Positions 9,617 to 19,166 of a DNA stretch of 64,000 nucleotides are shown here, piece after piece; the first letter of the stretch is position 1, and every line of letters begins with the position of its first letter. The notes under the pieces were generated by a model, which saw only the letters and a program-made list of their open reading frames with translations, made no database searches and was not told the origin of the DNA. The DNA is from Halocynthiibacter namhaensis (GTDB lineage Bacteria > Pseudomonadota > Alphaproteobacteria > Rhodobacterales > Rhodobacteraceae): NCBI RefSeq assembly GCF_000812685.1, contig NZ_JWIF01000056.1, forward strand, positions 310,001-374,000, read 5' to 3'. The position numbers and the translations under genes are program-made.

Positions 9617-10856
9617 CGGGGATCCCCTTGCCGTCGAGGACAGATGCAGCAATGTCGGTCAAACGATCCAGAATCACGGCCCCTTCGGTGATTGTTTCCC
9701 ACGCGTTATGGGCCAGACGGGCAGCTTTGTCTGGGGCAAGCAATTTGATTACGGCATCAGCCAGTGGCTGTGTGTCTGTGACACATATACCTGCGCTTTG
9801 ATCTATAAGTTGGTCCATTATTCTACGTGTGTTGTTGCCGTATTGCCCAAAGATCAAGGCTGCCCCAAGAGCTGCTGGGGGGAGTAATCGTGGACTGTGA
9901 CCGGGTGTTAAAGTTTGGCCAACGAAACAAACGGATGCCACGCGATACCACATGCCGATTTCTTCGGGGTGATCTGCGACATAGACCTGACAGTCTTGTT
10001 CAGGATCTTCGCCATCAGATCGCAACCCCACGGATAGGCCTCGGGCTTCGGCGAGTGCCTTGATCATGGCGCCGTCTTCTTCACGGGCTGGGCAAATCAG
10101 CAACAACAAACGGTGAGAGCTGCGTAAGGCGCGTTCATGCGCGGTTAGGACCGCTTCAAATTCATCTGGGACACAAAGCGCGGCCAGCCAAAGTGGACGG
10201 GCTGCAAGGCGTTGGCTGACGTCTGCGAATTCGGCTTCGTTGTAACTTGGCGGGCATGCACCTTGGCGCAACGGGCCAATATTTTCGACACGGGCGTTGT
10301 CGCCAAAGGCGGTTTGGAGGCCTGCGAAGCTCATCTCGTTTAGTGAAAAAGCTTTGTCGAAGTAACGCAGGATTGCGCTGCGAAGGCCGGGGGTGGGCAG
10401 GGATGTGCCAGGCGATAGCGTCGAGATTTCTGCATCTGCAAGTAGCATGACTTCGCTGGTGCGTGCAATTTCAGATAACAGAGCTGGATGTGAGGTGCCA
10501 CCCGTCCAAATGCAGATGTCCGGCTGCCAATAGGTGGCAATGCGGGGATCATCGTCCGCAAATATCAACGTCACGGTTTGTGTCATTGGGGCGGATGTAA
10601 GATGGGCGTCAATTTGGGATTTGACGTCGGCGGATTGGGTGGTGATCAAGACCCAAAGCTCGCCACGATCCTCGGCCAATCGATGGGCCAACTCAATGAA
10701 GGCAACAGCCTGTGTTTCTGTGCAAGCGTGCAACCAAACAAGGGGGCCGACGGGGCGGGCGTCTTTCGGGTCAATTGCTTGATCAGAAAGACGCTTCCGC
10801 CGGGTGAGGGCCTCATATAGCTTCAGGCTGAGGGAAGGGGTGAAACCGGTTTTCAG
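9603..10856 (-). CDS. waaA: 3-deoxy-D-manno-octulosonic acid (Kdo) transferase, probable CTG start
   Basis: WaaA adds Kdo to lipid A precursor at the cytoplasmic membrane face. With the CTG at 10856 the product is 417 residues, the usual length, starting with an arginine-rich membrane-proximal segment and the GPLVWLHA strand of the first Rossmann-like domain. No ATG, GTG or TTG exists in this frame between the upstream in-frame TGA and 10733, and a start at 10733 would remove about 40 conserved N-terminal residues. The CTG overlaps the stop of the DUF4170 gene as CTGA, with GAGGA about nine bases before it. lpxK overlaps its 3' end. Confidence 0.85.
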   Translation of the reverse strand: MKTGFTPSLSLKLYEALTRRKRLSDQAIDPKDARPVGPLVWLHACTETQAVAFIELAHRLAEDRGELWVLITTQSADVKSQIDAHLTSAPMTQTVTLIFADDDPRIATYWQPDICIWTGGTSHPALLSEIARTSEVMLLADAEISTLSPGTSLPTPGLRSAILRYFDKAFSLNEMSFAGLQTAFGDNARVENIGPLRQGACPPSYNEAEFADVSQRLAARPLWLAALCVPDEFEAVLTAHERALRSSHRLLLLICPAREEDGAMIKALAEARGLSVGLRSDGEDPEQDCQVYVADHPEEIGMWYRVASVCFVGQTLTPGHSPRLLPPAALGAALIFGQYGNNTRRIMDQLIDQSAGICVTDTQPLADAVIKLLAPDKAARLAHNAWETITEGAVILDRLTDIAASVLDGKGIPDAHP

Positions 10857-11098
10857 TTGCCGAGTTCCTCAGTCGGAGAGGCGGCTGTGGCCTCGTCGCG
10901 GAGACGGTGGATATGCGCAATGAAGTAGCGCATGTGGGCATTGTCAACTGTGCGCTGAGCCGCAGATTTCCATGCGTTGTAGGCGCTGTCATAATCGGGA
11001 AACATGCCGACGATATCGATGTCGTTAACATCCTTGAAAGCATTTTTAGATGGGTCGGTCAGTTCGCCACCAAAGACGAGATGCAGGCGTTGGGTCAT
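10853..11098 (-). CDS. DUF4170 domain protein
   Basis: An 81-residue soluble protein with the DUF4170 pattern (an RLHLVFGGEL start, then a DYDSAYNAWKSAAQ helix and an HIHRL helix). The family is small and of unknown function and, as I recall, recurs between cysQ-like and waaA genes in Rhodobacterales, which matches the order here. Its stop overlaps the probable CTG start of waaA, so it is translated just ahead of the Kdo transferase. Confidence 0.85.
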   Translation of the reverse strand: MTQRLHLVFGGELTDPSKNAFKDVNDIDIVGMFPDYDSAYNAWKSAAQRTVDNAHMRYFIAHIHRLRDEATAASPTEELGN

Positions 11099-11193
11099 TG
11101 GAACCTCAGAGTTTTAAAAGTTGCCGTCAACCTATGCGATGATGCCACATGTTTAAAGGAGAAACCCAGATGTTACGCTGACGTGCCCAGACG

Positions 11194-11985
11194 TTACGCT
11201 GGAATGGATGTGTGTTTCAGACGAGAGATCAGATCACTGTGCAGATCTGGCCCTGCGGCCAACATTCCGCGGAGTTTTGGGTGGGCATTGTTGAAGCGCG
11301 CTTCGCCCTGCGCAAGGTCGGTGACGGTTGCGCCAGCAAGTGTTGCGATTAGACTGCCTGCTGCGACGTCCCATTCCCAAGTTGGGCGGATGGTGATCAT
11401 CGCGTCAAACCGACCTTGGGCCACCAAACACAGGCGCCAGGCCAATGACGATCGGAAGTGGCGTTCAATGGGGGGCGTTTGATCATCTTGCCAATGGTCC
11501 GGTGCAAAGTTGGGCTTCGCCCCCAGCACTTTTGCCCCTTGTGTCGCCGCAGCGGTCACCTGAATGGGTTTACCGTTCAGGGTGGCTATGCCGTTTTTAT
11601 GGGCCAAAAACATTTCGTCTCGGATCGGCAGATAAACAGCGGCGGCAATGACTTCGCCTTTTTCGGCAATCGCAAGAGAATGCGAAAAGCTGCTATCGCC
11701 TTGAATAAATGCACGGGTGCCGTCGATTGGATCGATGATGAAAACCCGATCATGGTTTAACCGTTTCTGGTCATCTTCGGTTTCTTCTGACAGCCAGCCA
11801 TAATCGGGCCGTGCGCTGCGCAATTCACTGTGCAACATGCGATCAATCGCAAGATCGGCTTCGGTTACCGGACCTGCACCATCGGGCTTATCGGTGACGT
11901 CAGGGTTCTGCTTCCAGAATTTGCGCGCGATGTCACCACTGGCCAGGGCTGCGTCACGCAGAAGGTTAAGATCAGCTTCCGGCAA
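11194..11985 (-). CDS. cysQ: Inositol-monophosphatase-fold phosphatase, CysQ-like 3'(2'),5'-bisphosphate nucleotidase
   Basis: A 263-residue member of the Mg2+-dependent, Li+-sensitive phosphatase superfamily. SEET (66-69), DPIDGT (85-90) and WEWDVAAG supply the metal ligands. CysQ-type enzymes clear adenosine 3',5'-bisphosphate made during sulfate assimilation; the specificity is inferred from family resemblance, and an inositol phosphatase activity is the alternative. The start lies inside the 3' end of pmbA (14-base overlap), so the two are coupled. A 95-base gap, with no terminator seen, separates it from the DUF4170 gene. Confidence 0.85.
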   Translation of the reverse strand: MPEADLNLLRDAALASGDIARKFWKQNPDVTDKPDGAGPVTEADLAIDRMLHSELRSARPDYGWLSEETEDDQKRLNHDRVFIIDPIDGTRAFIQGDSSFSHSLAIAEKGEVIAAAVYLPIRDEMFLAHKNGIATLNGKPIQVTAAATQGAKVLGAKPNFAPDHWQDDQTPPIERHFRSSLAWRLCLVAQGRFDAMITIRPTWEWDVAAGSLIATLAGATVTDLAQGEARFNNAHPKLRGMLAAGPDLHSDLISRLKHTSIPA

Positions 11986-13318
11986 GGGTCATTCCTTCAA
12001 TCATCAAGGATGGAACATTGCGCGAAAGATGCATACGGGCGTCATTTGCGGGAATGATGCGTTTCAACATGTCGCGCAAATTCCCGGCGATGGTACATTC
12101 GTTGACGGGGTATTGGATTTCCCCGTTCTCGATCCAGAAACCAGATGCGCCACGGGAATAATCACCTGTATTCGGGTTGATGGTAGATCCGATCATAGAG
12201 GTCACCAATAGGCCCGTTCCCATGTCTCGCAGTAGCTCGTTTAGGGTCTGATTCCCCTGCGTTAGAGCCGCATTTCCACTTGTGGGGGATGGCCCTGATG
12301 ATGTGCCACGACTGGCATTGGCTGTGCTTTCCATACCCAATTGACGCGCTGTTGCTAGGTCCAAAGTCCAGCCGGTTAGAATGCCGTTTTCAATGATGTT
12401 GCGCGAAGTGGTCGCAAGACCTTCAGCGTCAAACGGGCGTGATCCACCAACACGGGGGCGATGTGGGTTTTCTGTCAGGGACATATGATCTGGTAAAACC
12501 TGTTCGCCAATACAATCTTTCGCCCAGCTGGATCCGCGCGCAACGGACGCACCATTCACAGCACCCAGAAGATGCCCGATAAGCGAACTTGAGATGCGTT
12601 CATCAAAGATCACAGGGTAGGTGCCCGTTGCGGGTTTGCGGGCATTGGCGCGGGCGACCGCACGTTCTGCGGCGATGCGGCCGATCTCTTCGGGTGTGAT
12701 CAAATCGCTTTGGAAGATGCGGGAATCACCGTAATAGTCACGTTCCATTTCGGTGCCGGTTCCCGTAATCGCGACACAGGATGTTCCGCGATTGCTGCGC
12801 CCGTAACCACCGGCAAACCCCGCACTGGTGGCAAGGTGGATGCGGCTTGTGCCGTATCCCGCGCTGCTTGACTGTACTTGTGAGACGCCGGAAATTGCTT
12901 GGGCCGCGGCTTCGGCACGGCGGGCGTCTTCTTCCAAATCTGTTGGGGATGGTTCTGGCGACGGGTCTTCGAGTTCCAGCGATGCGAGATCAAATGCTGT
13001 TGTAAATTCCCCGGCTTGGGCTTGGCATGCCCAGGGATCGTCTGGGGCTTCTTTTGCCATGGCAACGGCGCGTTCGGCCATTTGTGCGATAGTGTCAGCG
13101 CGCGTATCCGACGAGGACGCAATAGCCGTGCGTTGACCGATAAACACCCGCAAGCCAATGTCTGTACCTTCGGAACGTTCGGCATGTTCCAACGCGCCAT
13201 TTAGGACATCAACGGAAATGGACTGGCCTTCAACGGCGATGGCATCCGCGTGATCTGCACCTGCTTTACGCGCGGCTTGTAAAAGGATGTCGGTGATGTC
13301 GGAAAGGGCGTTTGTCAT
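11972..13318 (-). CDS. pmbA: TldD/PmbA-family metallopeptidase subunit
   Basis: A 448-residue PmbA (TldE)-type protein. With TldD it forms a heterodimeric protease that degrades unfolded peptides and matures some microcins and cofactors; PmbA itself lacks the zinc site. The sequence has the N-terminal pattern of the family (about 10-35), the FDERISSSLIGHLLGAVNG helix near 240, and a glycine-rich C-terminal region. No tldD gene lies in the window. It heads the minus-strand run leading into cysQ and the lipid A genes. Confidence 0.92.
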   Translation of the reverse strand: MTNALSDITDILLQAARKAGADHADAIAVEGQSISVDVLNGALEHAERSEGTDIGLRVFIGQRTAIASSSDTRADTIAQMAERAVAMAKEAPDDPWACQAQAGEFTTAFDLASLELEDPSPEPSPTDLEEDARRAEAAAQAISGVSQVQSSSAGYGTSRIHLATSAGFAGGYGRSNRGTSCVAITGTGTEMERDYYGDSRIFQSDLITPEEIGRIAAERAVARANARKPATGTYPVIFDERISSSLIGHLLGAVNGASVARGSSWAKDCIGEQVLPDHMSLTENPHRPRVGGSRPFDAEGLATTSRNIIENGILTGWTLDLATARQLGMESTANASRGTSSGPSPTSGNAALTQGNQTLNELLRDMGTGLLVTSMIGSTINPNTGDYSRGASGFWIENGEIQYPVNECTIAGNLRDMLKRIIPANDARMHLSRNVPSLMIEGMTLAGS

Positions 13319-13391
13319 AATCGGACCTGCTGCTGTTTGTACCAGAGGTAATTGCCCAAGCGCTCTCGCACAAGCAGATGATGCAAATGAG

Positions 13392-13427
13392 CAAAAGAAA
13401 AGGGCCGCCCAGTTTGCTGAGCGGCCC
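13392..13427 (-). terminator. Rho-independent terminator downstream of the DUF2125 gene
   Basis: On the minus strand GGGCCGC pairs with GCGGCCC across a 12-base loop and runs into TTTTCTTTT. It lies 20 bases after the DUF2125 stop and before pmbA, separating the two units. Confidence 0.8.
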
Positions 13428-13447
13428 GTTTAAGTCTGATATCTCAC

Positions 13448-14992
13448 TTATTTTAAGCGCATGCCGTTGGCTAGGATATGGCCCTCTTCGGTCATCTCAA
13501 TTCGGGATTTTAGTGTATCTTCACCTTCACCTGGAACAGCAATCAGTCCCATCATCATACGTGCGCCCATTGCTTGTTGCTCAGGTAGGAAACCCATTTT
13601 AACGAGATTATCCATCAGGCCATTCACGCCAGAGGCGGCCAATTTGATGTGTCCGGCAGGTACAGGATCGCCGCCGCTAGCTACATCATCATAGTTCACC
13701 TTCATCTCACCTGTGCCGGTGATGCTGGCACCCGCTGCGGTCAATTCAAATGCATCTAAACGGATATCGGTTGGCGCCAAGGGCAGATTGTCGGGGCCGA
13801 CAGCGTCCCATGCCGCAAGGTCAAGAATATCGATTTTCCAAACAGGGTCGGCTGATAGATCAAGGGTCAGCTGCGCAGGGTCACGGGCCAAGACTGCGGT
13901 CGGGTCAAATATGCCCCAGATTTCGTCGTTCAACGTGAAGTCGTTTAGAGAAATCATATAACGCGCGCGACTGCCGTCGGCGACAAGGGGGGACGTTAAT
14001 TCAACACCTGCGCCTGAGGCGTTGATTGTGACGGGCGGGATGGGGCCGCCACTCAGGTCAAGTTGGGTTTCACCATACACACCAGTGAGCTTTACGAGAT
14101 CTTGGTTTGCAGTGATTGCATATTCAAGGTCGCTTGCCACAATGTTACTGTTTACTTCGCCCATTGGCGTCACTTGGGTTTGCTGTTGCTGCACGTCATC
14201 GACAGTGCCTTGCATGGATAGTGCAAGGCCCGCTTGCAAGGCTGCGACTGTGCCCTCTGGTGTCGTGAAGTCGATCTTGTCCGGTAGCGTCAGTGAGAAT
14301 TCGTATGCGCCACCCGTTTGCGTTTGAGTGGTTGCCTGGCGGCCCTCGTCGGTCCCGGAGTCAACCAGGAAGTCATAGGATGATTTTGCTGTCGTGCCAG
14401 TTGACACTGCGTGCCACCCATCCATACGATTCACGGTGGTTTTCGCGGTCAGACCTTCGGCAAGAACAGACAGTTCAAAGACAAACTTCGCGAGATCTTG
14501 TGTGGAAATGTCGTTGCCTGTGACGGACCAATCGGACACTTTCCAAGACATGTCATCAAGGCTTATATCGTAGATCATTTCGTCAACAGACCCACTGATG
14601 ACCGAGGCGCGACCCGAAGTGGTCCCTTCAAAAGAAAGCGCCCCGCCATCTTTGCCATAGACGACGGAAACGACACCTTGCTGACTGTCAGGCCAAATGA
14701 CAGATACTGCGCCATCGTTTTCATTCAAAGAGACCTCGCCAATGTTCAGTCGAATCTCTGCGGGGGCTTCCATTTCGCCGAATTGCGGAATGGTCACCGT
14801 GAATTCTAGGGCCGATAAGTCGACGCCAGCGTTGGTCTCTTGCGTGTTTGCTGACAGGGTCATACCCATCCGTGCGGCGTCTTCTTGCCAAGCTTGCCAG
14901 ACCTCGGATGCGGAAATATCCGCAAGCGCCGTTGTGGTCATCAAGATAGAGGATGTGGCTGCGAGGCCGCTCAGTGTAAGAATACGGTTCAT
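13448..14992 (-). CDS. DUF2125 periplasmic protein
   Basis: A 514-residue exported protein. MNRILTLSG and a hydrophobic stretch ending near TTTALA form a Sec signal peptide. The rest is beta-rich, with many short strands and VxxS/T repeats, consistent with the DUF2125 family of alphaproteobacterial envelope proteins of unknown function. The start at 14992 fits the signal peptide and has AAAGG upstream; a longer frame from 15025 would precede the signal. It stands alone with its own terminator. No catalytic motif is seen. Confidence 0.78.
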   Translation of the reverse strand: MNRILTLSGLAATSSILMTTTALADISASEVWQAWQEDAARMGMTLSANTQETNAGVDLSALEFTVTIPQFGEMEAPAEIRLNIGEVSLNENDGAVSVIWPDSQQGVVSVVYGKDGGALSFEGTTSGRASVISGSVDEMIYDISLDDMSWKVSDWSVTGNDISTQDLAKFVFELSVLAEGLTAKTTVNRMDGWHAVSTGTTAKSSYDFLVDSGTDEGRQATTQTQTGGAYEFSLTLPDKIDFTTPEGTVAALQAGLALSMQGTVDDVQQQQTQVTPMGEVNSNIVASDLEYAITANQDLVKLTGVYGETQLDLSGGPIPPVTINASGAGVELTSPLVADGSRARYMISLNDFTLNDEIWGIFDPTAVLARDPAQLTLDLSADPVWKIDILDLAAWDAVGPDNLPLAPTDIRLDAFELTAAGASITGTGEMKVNYDDVASGGDPVPAGHIKLAASGVNGLMDNLVKMGFLPEQQAMGARMMMGLIAVPGEGEDTLKSRIEMTEEGHILANGMRLK

Positions 14993-15224
14993 TACAGAGC
15001 CTTTCTGTGAGAAATTTGGGATCAATTATCGTTGTGAGTGTGTGGGGGTCAAGGCGTGTGTGCGTGGCCCGCGCTAAACCAGTTATGTTTTGCGTATGGT
15101 GTTGGAAACCAAAGCGTCGCCATAGGGCGGTGAATAAGAATACGATGTTCTTGCTTGCATGTAGGAAATATGGGGGCTTTTCAGTTTGTTTCAAGCGGAT
15201 GGGACAGATTGCCCCACCTTGAAT

Positions 15225-17006
15225 TTACAATGGCCAGAAGAAGGGGATCAACAGTGATGCCAATAATCCAACGGTCAAATTCAATGGAATACCGATCTTC
15301 ATAAAGTCTGTAAATTTGTAACCACCAGGACCATAGACCATCATATTTGTTTGATATCCGATGGGGGTGGCGAAACTTGCGCTTGCTGCGACCATGACCG
15401 CAACGACCAAAGGCCGCGCGTCCACGCCCAAGGCTTCGCCCAACCCAATCGCGATGGGCGTGACAACCACCGCAACCGCATTGTTGGACACAAGTTCCGT
15501 CAATACCGATGTCAGCAGATAGACCGCCCAGACAATCAGGAAAGGTGGCAACACGCCAAGGCCTGGCGCAACAGCGTCAACGATCAACCGCACCGCCCCT
15601 GAGGCTTCCAATGCCGCACCAATTGCCAGCATCGAAAAGATAAGGGCCAGTAAGCGCCCGTCGATAAAGGCGAACGCTTCTTCGGCATCGATACATTTCG
15701 TCAGGAAAATCAACGCGACGGCAATGATGGACAGCAGGAAAATTGGGGCAACACCAACAGCGGCAAGCCCCACGATGCCAAGCAATGCAGCAATGGCAAT
15801 AGGGGCGTTGGCCCGGCGAAACGCCCGACCAGAGGGTTTGGTGACGTCAACAAGGTTCATGTCATTTGCGAGGCGTTGGATATCCTCCGGTGCGCCTTCC
15901 AGCAGCAGGGTGTCCCCCACGCGCACGACCAGATCGTCAATTTGACGTCCGATGTTTTGATTGCGGCGATGAACAGCCAGCGGATAAACACCGTATCGCC
16001 GACGAAGACGCAGTGACCCCAGCGATCGACCAACCATTTTGGCATCCGGCGAAATCAGAACCTCAACCGTGCTGGTTTCCACTGCGGAAAGTTGATCGAC
16101 GCGTTTAAGGCTTTTGTTACGTTGTAGCGACAAAAGCTCGGTCATTTCTGTGCGCAAAACCACGCGGTCGCCAACCTGCAAGATCACGTCTTTAAGGTTG
16201 CGCCGCAGGGATAAATCCCCACGCAAGACGTCGATCAATCGCACGCCTTCACGTTTGAACAATTGCACGTCACTGACTTCACGCCCGATCAAGTTACTTT
16301 CGGGCGGGATCGCTGCTTCTGAGAAGAATTTCTTTTTGGACTGGTTTGACAGTAGATCTGCCATGCTATCGCGGTCCGGCAGCAGTTTTGGCCCGATGAA
16401 CCGCAAATAGATCATGCCCCAGATCACAAGGATAATGCCCAGCGGCGTGACCTCGAAGATCGAAAACGCCTCCATCCCGTTTGCACGCGCAACACCATCC
16501 ACAAGCAGGTTGGTTGAGGTGCCGATCAAGGTCAGGGTGCCGCCAAGGATCGCGGCATAAGACAGGGGGATCAACATCTTAGAGGCCGGCAGCCCAAGGG
16601 TGCGCGCCAATTGCACGAAGACCGGGATCATCACAACGACCACCGGGGTGTTGGACACGATGGCCGAACTGAAGATCACAAACCCCATCAACATCGCCAC
16701 GGCGACAACGGGCTGGGTCTGGGCTTTGCGGTCGGCGTATTGCGTGAACCAATCAAGCGCCCCCGTGCGCACCAATGCCCCCATGATGATGAACATCGCC
16801 GCAATCGTCCAGGGCGCTGGGTTTGCCAGCACTGGCAGGGCTTTTTCATAGGGTAAAATACCCGTGGCCAGCATCAAGGCAACGCCAGAGATGGCCACGA
16901 CTTCGGTTGGATAAGATTCGCGTAGAAATAACACAAACATCGCCGCCACCACGCAAAGTGCAAGGATGGCTTGTCCCGTAGGGGAGAGAAATTCAGCTAA
17001 GATCAT
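15225..17006 (-). CDS. SLC13/DASS-family permease with two TrkA-C domains
   Basis: A 593-residue inner-membrane protein. Its two membrane halves carry the paired family motifs SNTPVVVVMIPV (about 117) and SNNAVAVVVTPIA (about 515), followed by the GYQTNMMVYGPGGY segment near the C-terminus. Between the halves (about 215-390) lie two cytoplasmic TrkA-C (RCK_C) domains that usually bind a regulatory ligand. Such proteins import sulfate, dicarboxylates or similar anions with sodium; the substrate is not evident here. About 200 bases upstream and downstream hold no other gene. Confidence 0.9.
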   Translation of the reverse strand: MILAEFLSPTGQAILALCVVAAMFVLFLRESYPTEVVAISGVALMLATGILPYEKALPVLANPAPWTIAAMFIIMGALVRTGALDWFTQYADRKAQTQPVVAVAMLMGFVIFSSAIVSNTPVVVVMIPVFVQLARTLGLPASKMLIPLSYAAILGGTLTLIGTSTNLLVDGVARANGMEAFSIFEVTPLGIILVIWGMIYLRFIGPKLLPDRDSMADLLSNQSKKKFFSEAAIPPESNLIGREVSDVQLFKREGVRLIDVLRGDLSLRRNLKDVILQVGDRVVLRTEMTELLSLQRNKSLKRVDQLSAVETSTVEVLISPDAKMVGRSLGSLRLRRRYGVYPLAVHRRNQNIGRQIDDLVVRVGDTLLLEGAPEDIQRLANDMNLVDVTKPSGRAFRRANAPIAIAALLGIVGLAAVGVAPIFLLSIIAVALIFLTKCIDAEEAFAFIDGRLLALIFSMLAIGAALEASGAVRLIVDAVAPGLGVLPPFLIVWAVYLLTSVLTELVSNNAVAVVVTPIAIGLGEALGVDARPLVVAVMVAASASFATPIGYQTNMMVYGPGGYKFTDFMKIGIPLNLTVGLLASLLIPFFWPL

Positions 17007-17162
17007 CAGGACCCATATTCGTTACAATCGCACAAGTGTCGCGGTTTATGCGTGCGGGTGCAAGTGTGGTGTTTGGCATTTGCTGCTACTATGGTCCTAC
17101 TTTGGTTGACCAAGTGGCACATATGTAATCTCAAACATGAGCTGTAGTTGGTATGGCATTGT

Positions 17163-18074
17163 TTATTCCGCTTCCCTCGGTTGCACCAAAAACAGCCCGG
17201 CCATCATCAGAACCAGGGCGAACCAAATATAGCTGGAATAGCTCTCGGACAGTAGGATCATTGACCATAGAAGTCCGGCGGCGGTTACGATGTAGGCCAC
17301 TTGGGCCGAGAACACAGCACCGGCGCGACCAACCAACCAGACATAACCCGTATAGGCGATGACATTGGTGATGGCCCCGATGACAATCGCCAGATCCGGC
17401 GCGCCCCAGGGACCGCGCGGATCAATGAACGTGCCGCTGATCAGGGCGATGGGCAGGCTTGTGATGACACCAAGCAAGCTTGCGCCAAGCAAAACCCGCA
17501 CCGGGCCTTCACCTGTATCGCCCCATTTTGCCACAAGATTGCCTTCCAGCCCGTATAAAAACGGCGCGATCAAAGCCAGCGGGATAAAGACCACCATGGC
17601 GCGTTCTGGCAGGCTGGCCTCGGGCCCTGCGATCAACAGAACCGCGGCCATGCCCGTGAGCAACCCTGCGAAACGTCGCCATGCGAAACGTTCGGCCCCG
17701 AAGGCAAGCGCGATGGGAAAGGCAAACATTGGGACCAGCGAAATCAGCAGGGCCACGACGCCGGCGGGCAGGTAAACAGACGCGGTGTAAGACGCCCAGT
17801 TGGGCAGCAATGTGCCGCACAGCATCACTGCCAGATAAAGCCTGATTTGTTTGCGCTGAAAGCCGGGCCAGACGCCGCGTTGCCAGCAAATCACTGCTAG
17901 AACAGATGCGGCAATAAGTTGATTCCAAAAGATAATACCGAAATCGCGGTAGCCCGCAGAAACGGCAATTTTGTTCAACGGAAAGGACGCGCCCCAGATC
18001 AAGCCGCAGCCCAGCAGCATCAGGAACAGAAAACCATTTCCTTGCTTTGCGCGTGCGATCACGCCGGGGGCCAA
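17163..18074 (-). CDS. EamA/DMT-superfamily transporter
   Basis: A 303-residue protein with ten predicted hydrophobic helices arranged as two EamA repeats; the first repeat begins at GCGLIWGASFPLNKIAV. Members export or import small metabolites such as amino acids or purines; the cargo is unknown here. The start overlaps the end of the YmdB-family gene by 16 bases, so the two are likely translated from one message. Confidence 0.88.
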   Translation of the reverse strand: MAPGVIARAKQGNGFLFLMLLGCGLIWGASFPLNKIAVSAGYRDFGIIFWNQLIAASVLAVICWQRGVWPGFQRKQIRLYLAVMLCGTLLPNWASYTASVYLPAGVVALLISLVPMFAFPIALAFGAERFAWRRFAGLLTGMAAVLLIAGPEASLPERAMVVFIPLALIAPFLYGLEGNLVAKWGDTGEGPVRVLLGASLLGVITSLPIALISGTFIDPRGPWGAPDLAIVIGAITNVIAYTGYVWLVGRAGAVFSAQVAYIVTAAGLLWSMILLSESYSSYIWFALVLMMAGLFLVQPREAE

Positions 18075-18892
18075 GCGCTGTCGGGGGATGATGGTTGCAA
18101 ACGCCCGCCATTGCGGATCATCGCGACGCGTTTTGCTTTGCCTGTCATATCGTTGGTTTCGACAAACAGCCCGGATAGGGTCGCTTCTTCCACGGCGGGG
18201 GTGAAACGCCCCTTGCCCATGCCGGTTACGAAACGGCGCATAGGTTCGTCTTTTTCCATGCCAATGACGGAATTATAATCGCCACACATGCCGGCGTCTG
18301 CTTGAAACGCCGTGCCTTTTGGTAGGATTTGCGCGTCACCTGTTGGGATATGGGTGTGGGTGCCGACCACAACACTTGCTCGCCCATCACACCAATGACC
18401 CATGCCCATTTTTTCGCTTGTGGCTTCGCAGTGAATGTCCACAAGGCTGGCTTGCACGCGGCCACCAAGGGGGGCTTTTTTCAGCTCGGCCTCGACCGCG
18501 GAAAATGGGTCGGCAAAGGGGCGTTTCATAAACACTTGGCCCAATGCCTGTGTCACGAGAACCTTGCGCCCGCGTGTCGCTTCAAAGATGCCAGCCCCAC
18601 GACCAGGCGCGTTTTTGGCAAAGTTCAGTGGGCGAATGATACGCGGTTCTTCGTTGATATAGGTGTTCATATCCCGCTGATCAAAAGCGTGATCACCAAG
18701 GGTCACAACATCGGCGCCCGCCGCCAAAATTGCTTTCGCATGGCCAGCGTTCAGCCCCATACCAGAGGTTGCATTTTCGCCGTTCACCACGACAAAATCG
18801 AGCTTCCAGTCTTTCCGCATCGCAGGAAGACGTTCAGTAATTGCATTGCGGCCAGTACGACCAACGACATCGCCGAGAAATAGAATACGCAT
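18059..18892 (-). CDS. YmdB-family (TIGR00282) metallophosphoesterase
   Basis: A 277-residue member of the YmdB family of di-metal phosphodiesterases, which act on 2',3'- or 3',5'-cyclic nucleotides in the bacteria studied. Metal-site motifs are LGDVVGRTGR at the N-terminus, VVNGENATSG near 35, LGDHAFDQ near 66 (where many members have GNH), and GTHTHIPT near 177. Its start faces a small plus-strand reading frame, and the EamA gene follows with an overlap. The physiological substrate here is unknown. Confidence 0.88.
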   Translation of the reverse strand: MRILFLGDVVGRTGRNAITERLPAMRKDWKLDFVVVNGENATSGMGLNAGHAKAILAAGADVVTLGDHAFDQRDMNTYINEEPRIIRPLNFAKNAPGRGAGIFEATRGRKVLVTQALGQVFMKRPFADPFSAVEAELKKAPLGGRVQASLVDIHCEATSEKMGMGHWCDGRASVVVGTHTHIPTGDAQILPKGTAFQADAGMCGDYNSVIGMEKDEPMRRFVTGMGKGRFTPAVEEATLSGLFVETNDMTGKAKRVAMIRNGGRLQPSSPDSAWPPA

Positions 18893-18912
18893 ATCCCTGC
18901 ATTATCACGGCC

Positions 18913-19080
18913 ATGGTGTCGCGCAAGCGTAGAAACGACTGGAACGTCGCGTTTTTGCCTGATAGCCGCCAGGAATGGGAAGAATTCTGCGAACATGTGC
19001 TTGTGTTTTGGATGCGCTCGGCCAGCTCCGGCAGATACGAGCAGACTGAAATCATGGTGGATCGCTGGAGTGGTGTGTAA
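18913..19080 (+). CDS. Small hypothetical protein, doubtful
   Basis: A possible 55-residue protein starting MVSRKRRNDWNV and rich in Trp, Arg and Glu. Third codon positions favour G and C, like the neighbouring genes, which is the main support. I recognise no family. No clear ribosome-binding site precedes the ATG, and the frame fills a 274-base gap divergent from the YmdB-family gene and ahead of a hairpin at 19132. It could be a chance frame. Confidence 0.3.
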   Translation: MVSRKRRNDWNVAFLPDSRQEWEEFCEHVLVFWMRSASSGRYEQTEIMVDRWSGV

Positions 19081-19131
19081 ATTGGGCGTATCAGCAGCGC
19101 CTGAAGCACACCTTGGAAAAGGCTTCTGAAT

Positions 19132-19150
19132 AAAACGGGCCGCCCGTTTT
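19132..19150. terminator. Symmetric hairpin terminator between convergent units
   Basis: AAAACGGG and CCCGTTTT flank a three-base loop, giving U-rich ends in both directions. It lies 17 bases past the fthC stop and 52 bases past the small plus-strand frame, so it probably stops the mgtE-fthC message. Confidence 0.65.
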
Positions 19151-19166
19151 CATCAGTCCATTCCCA

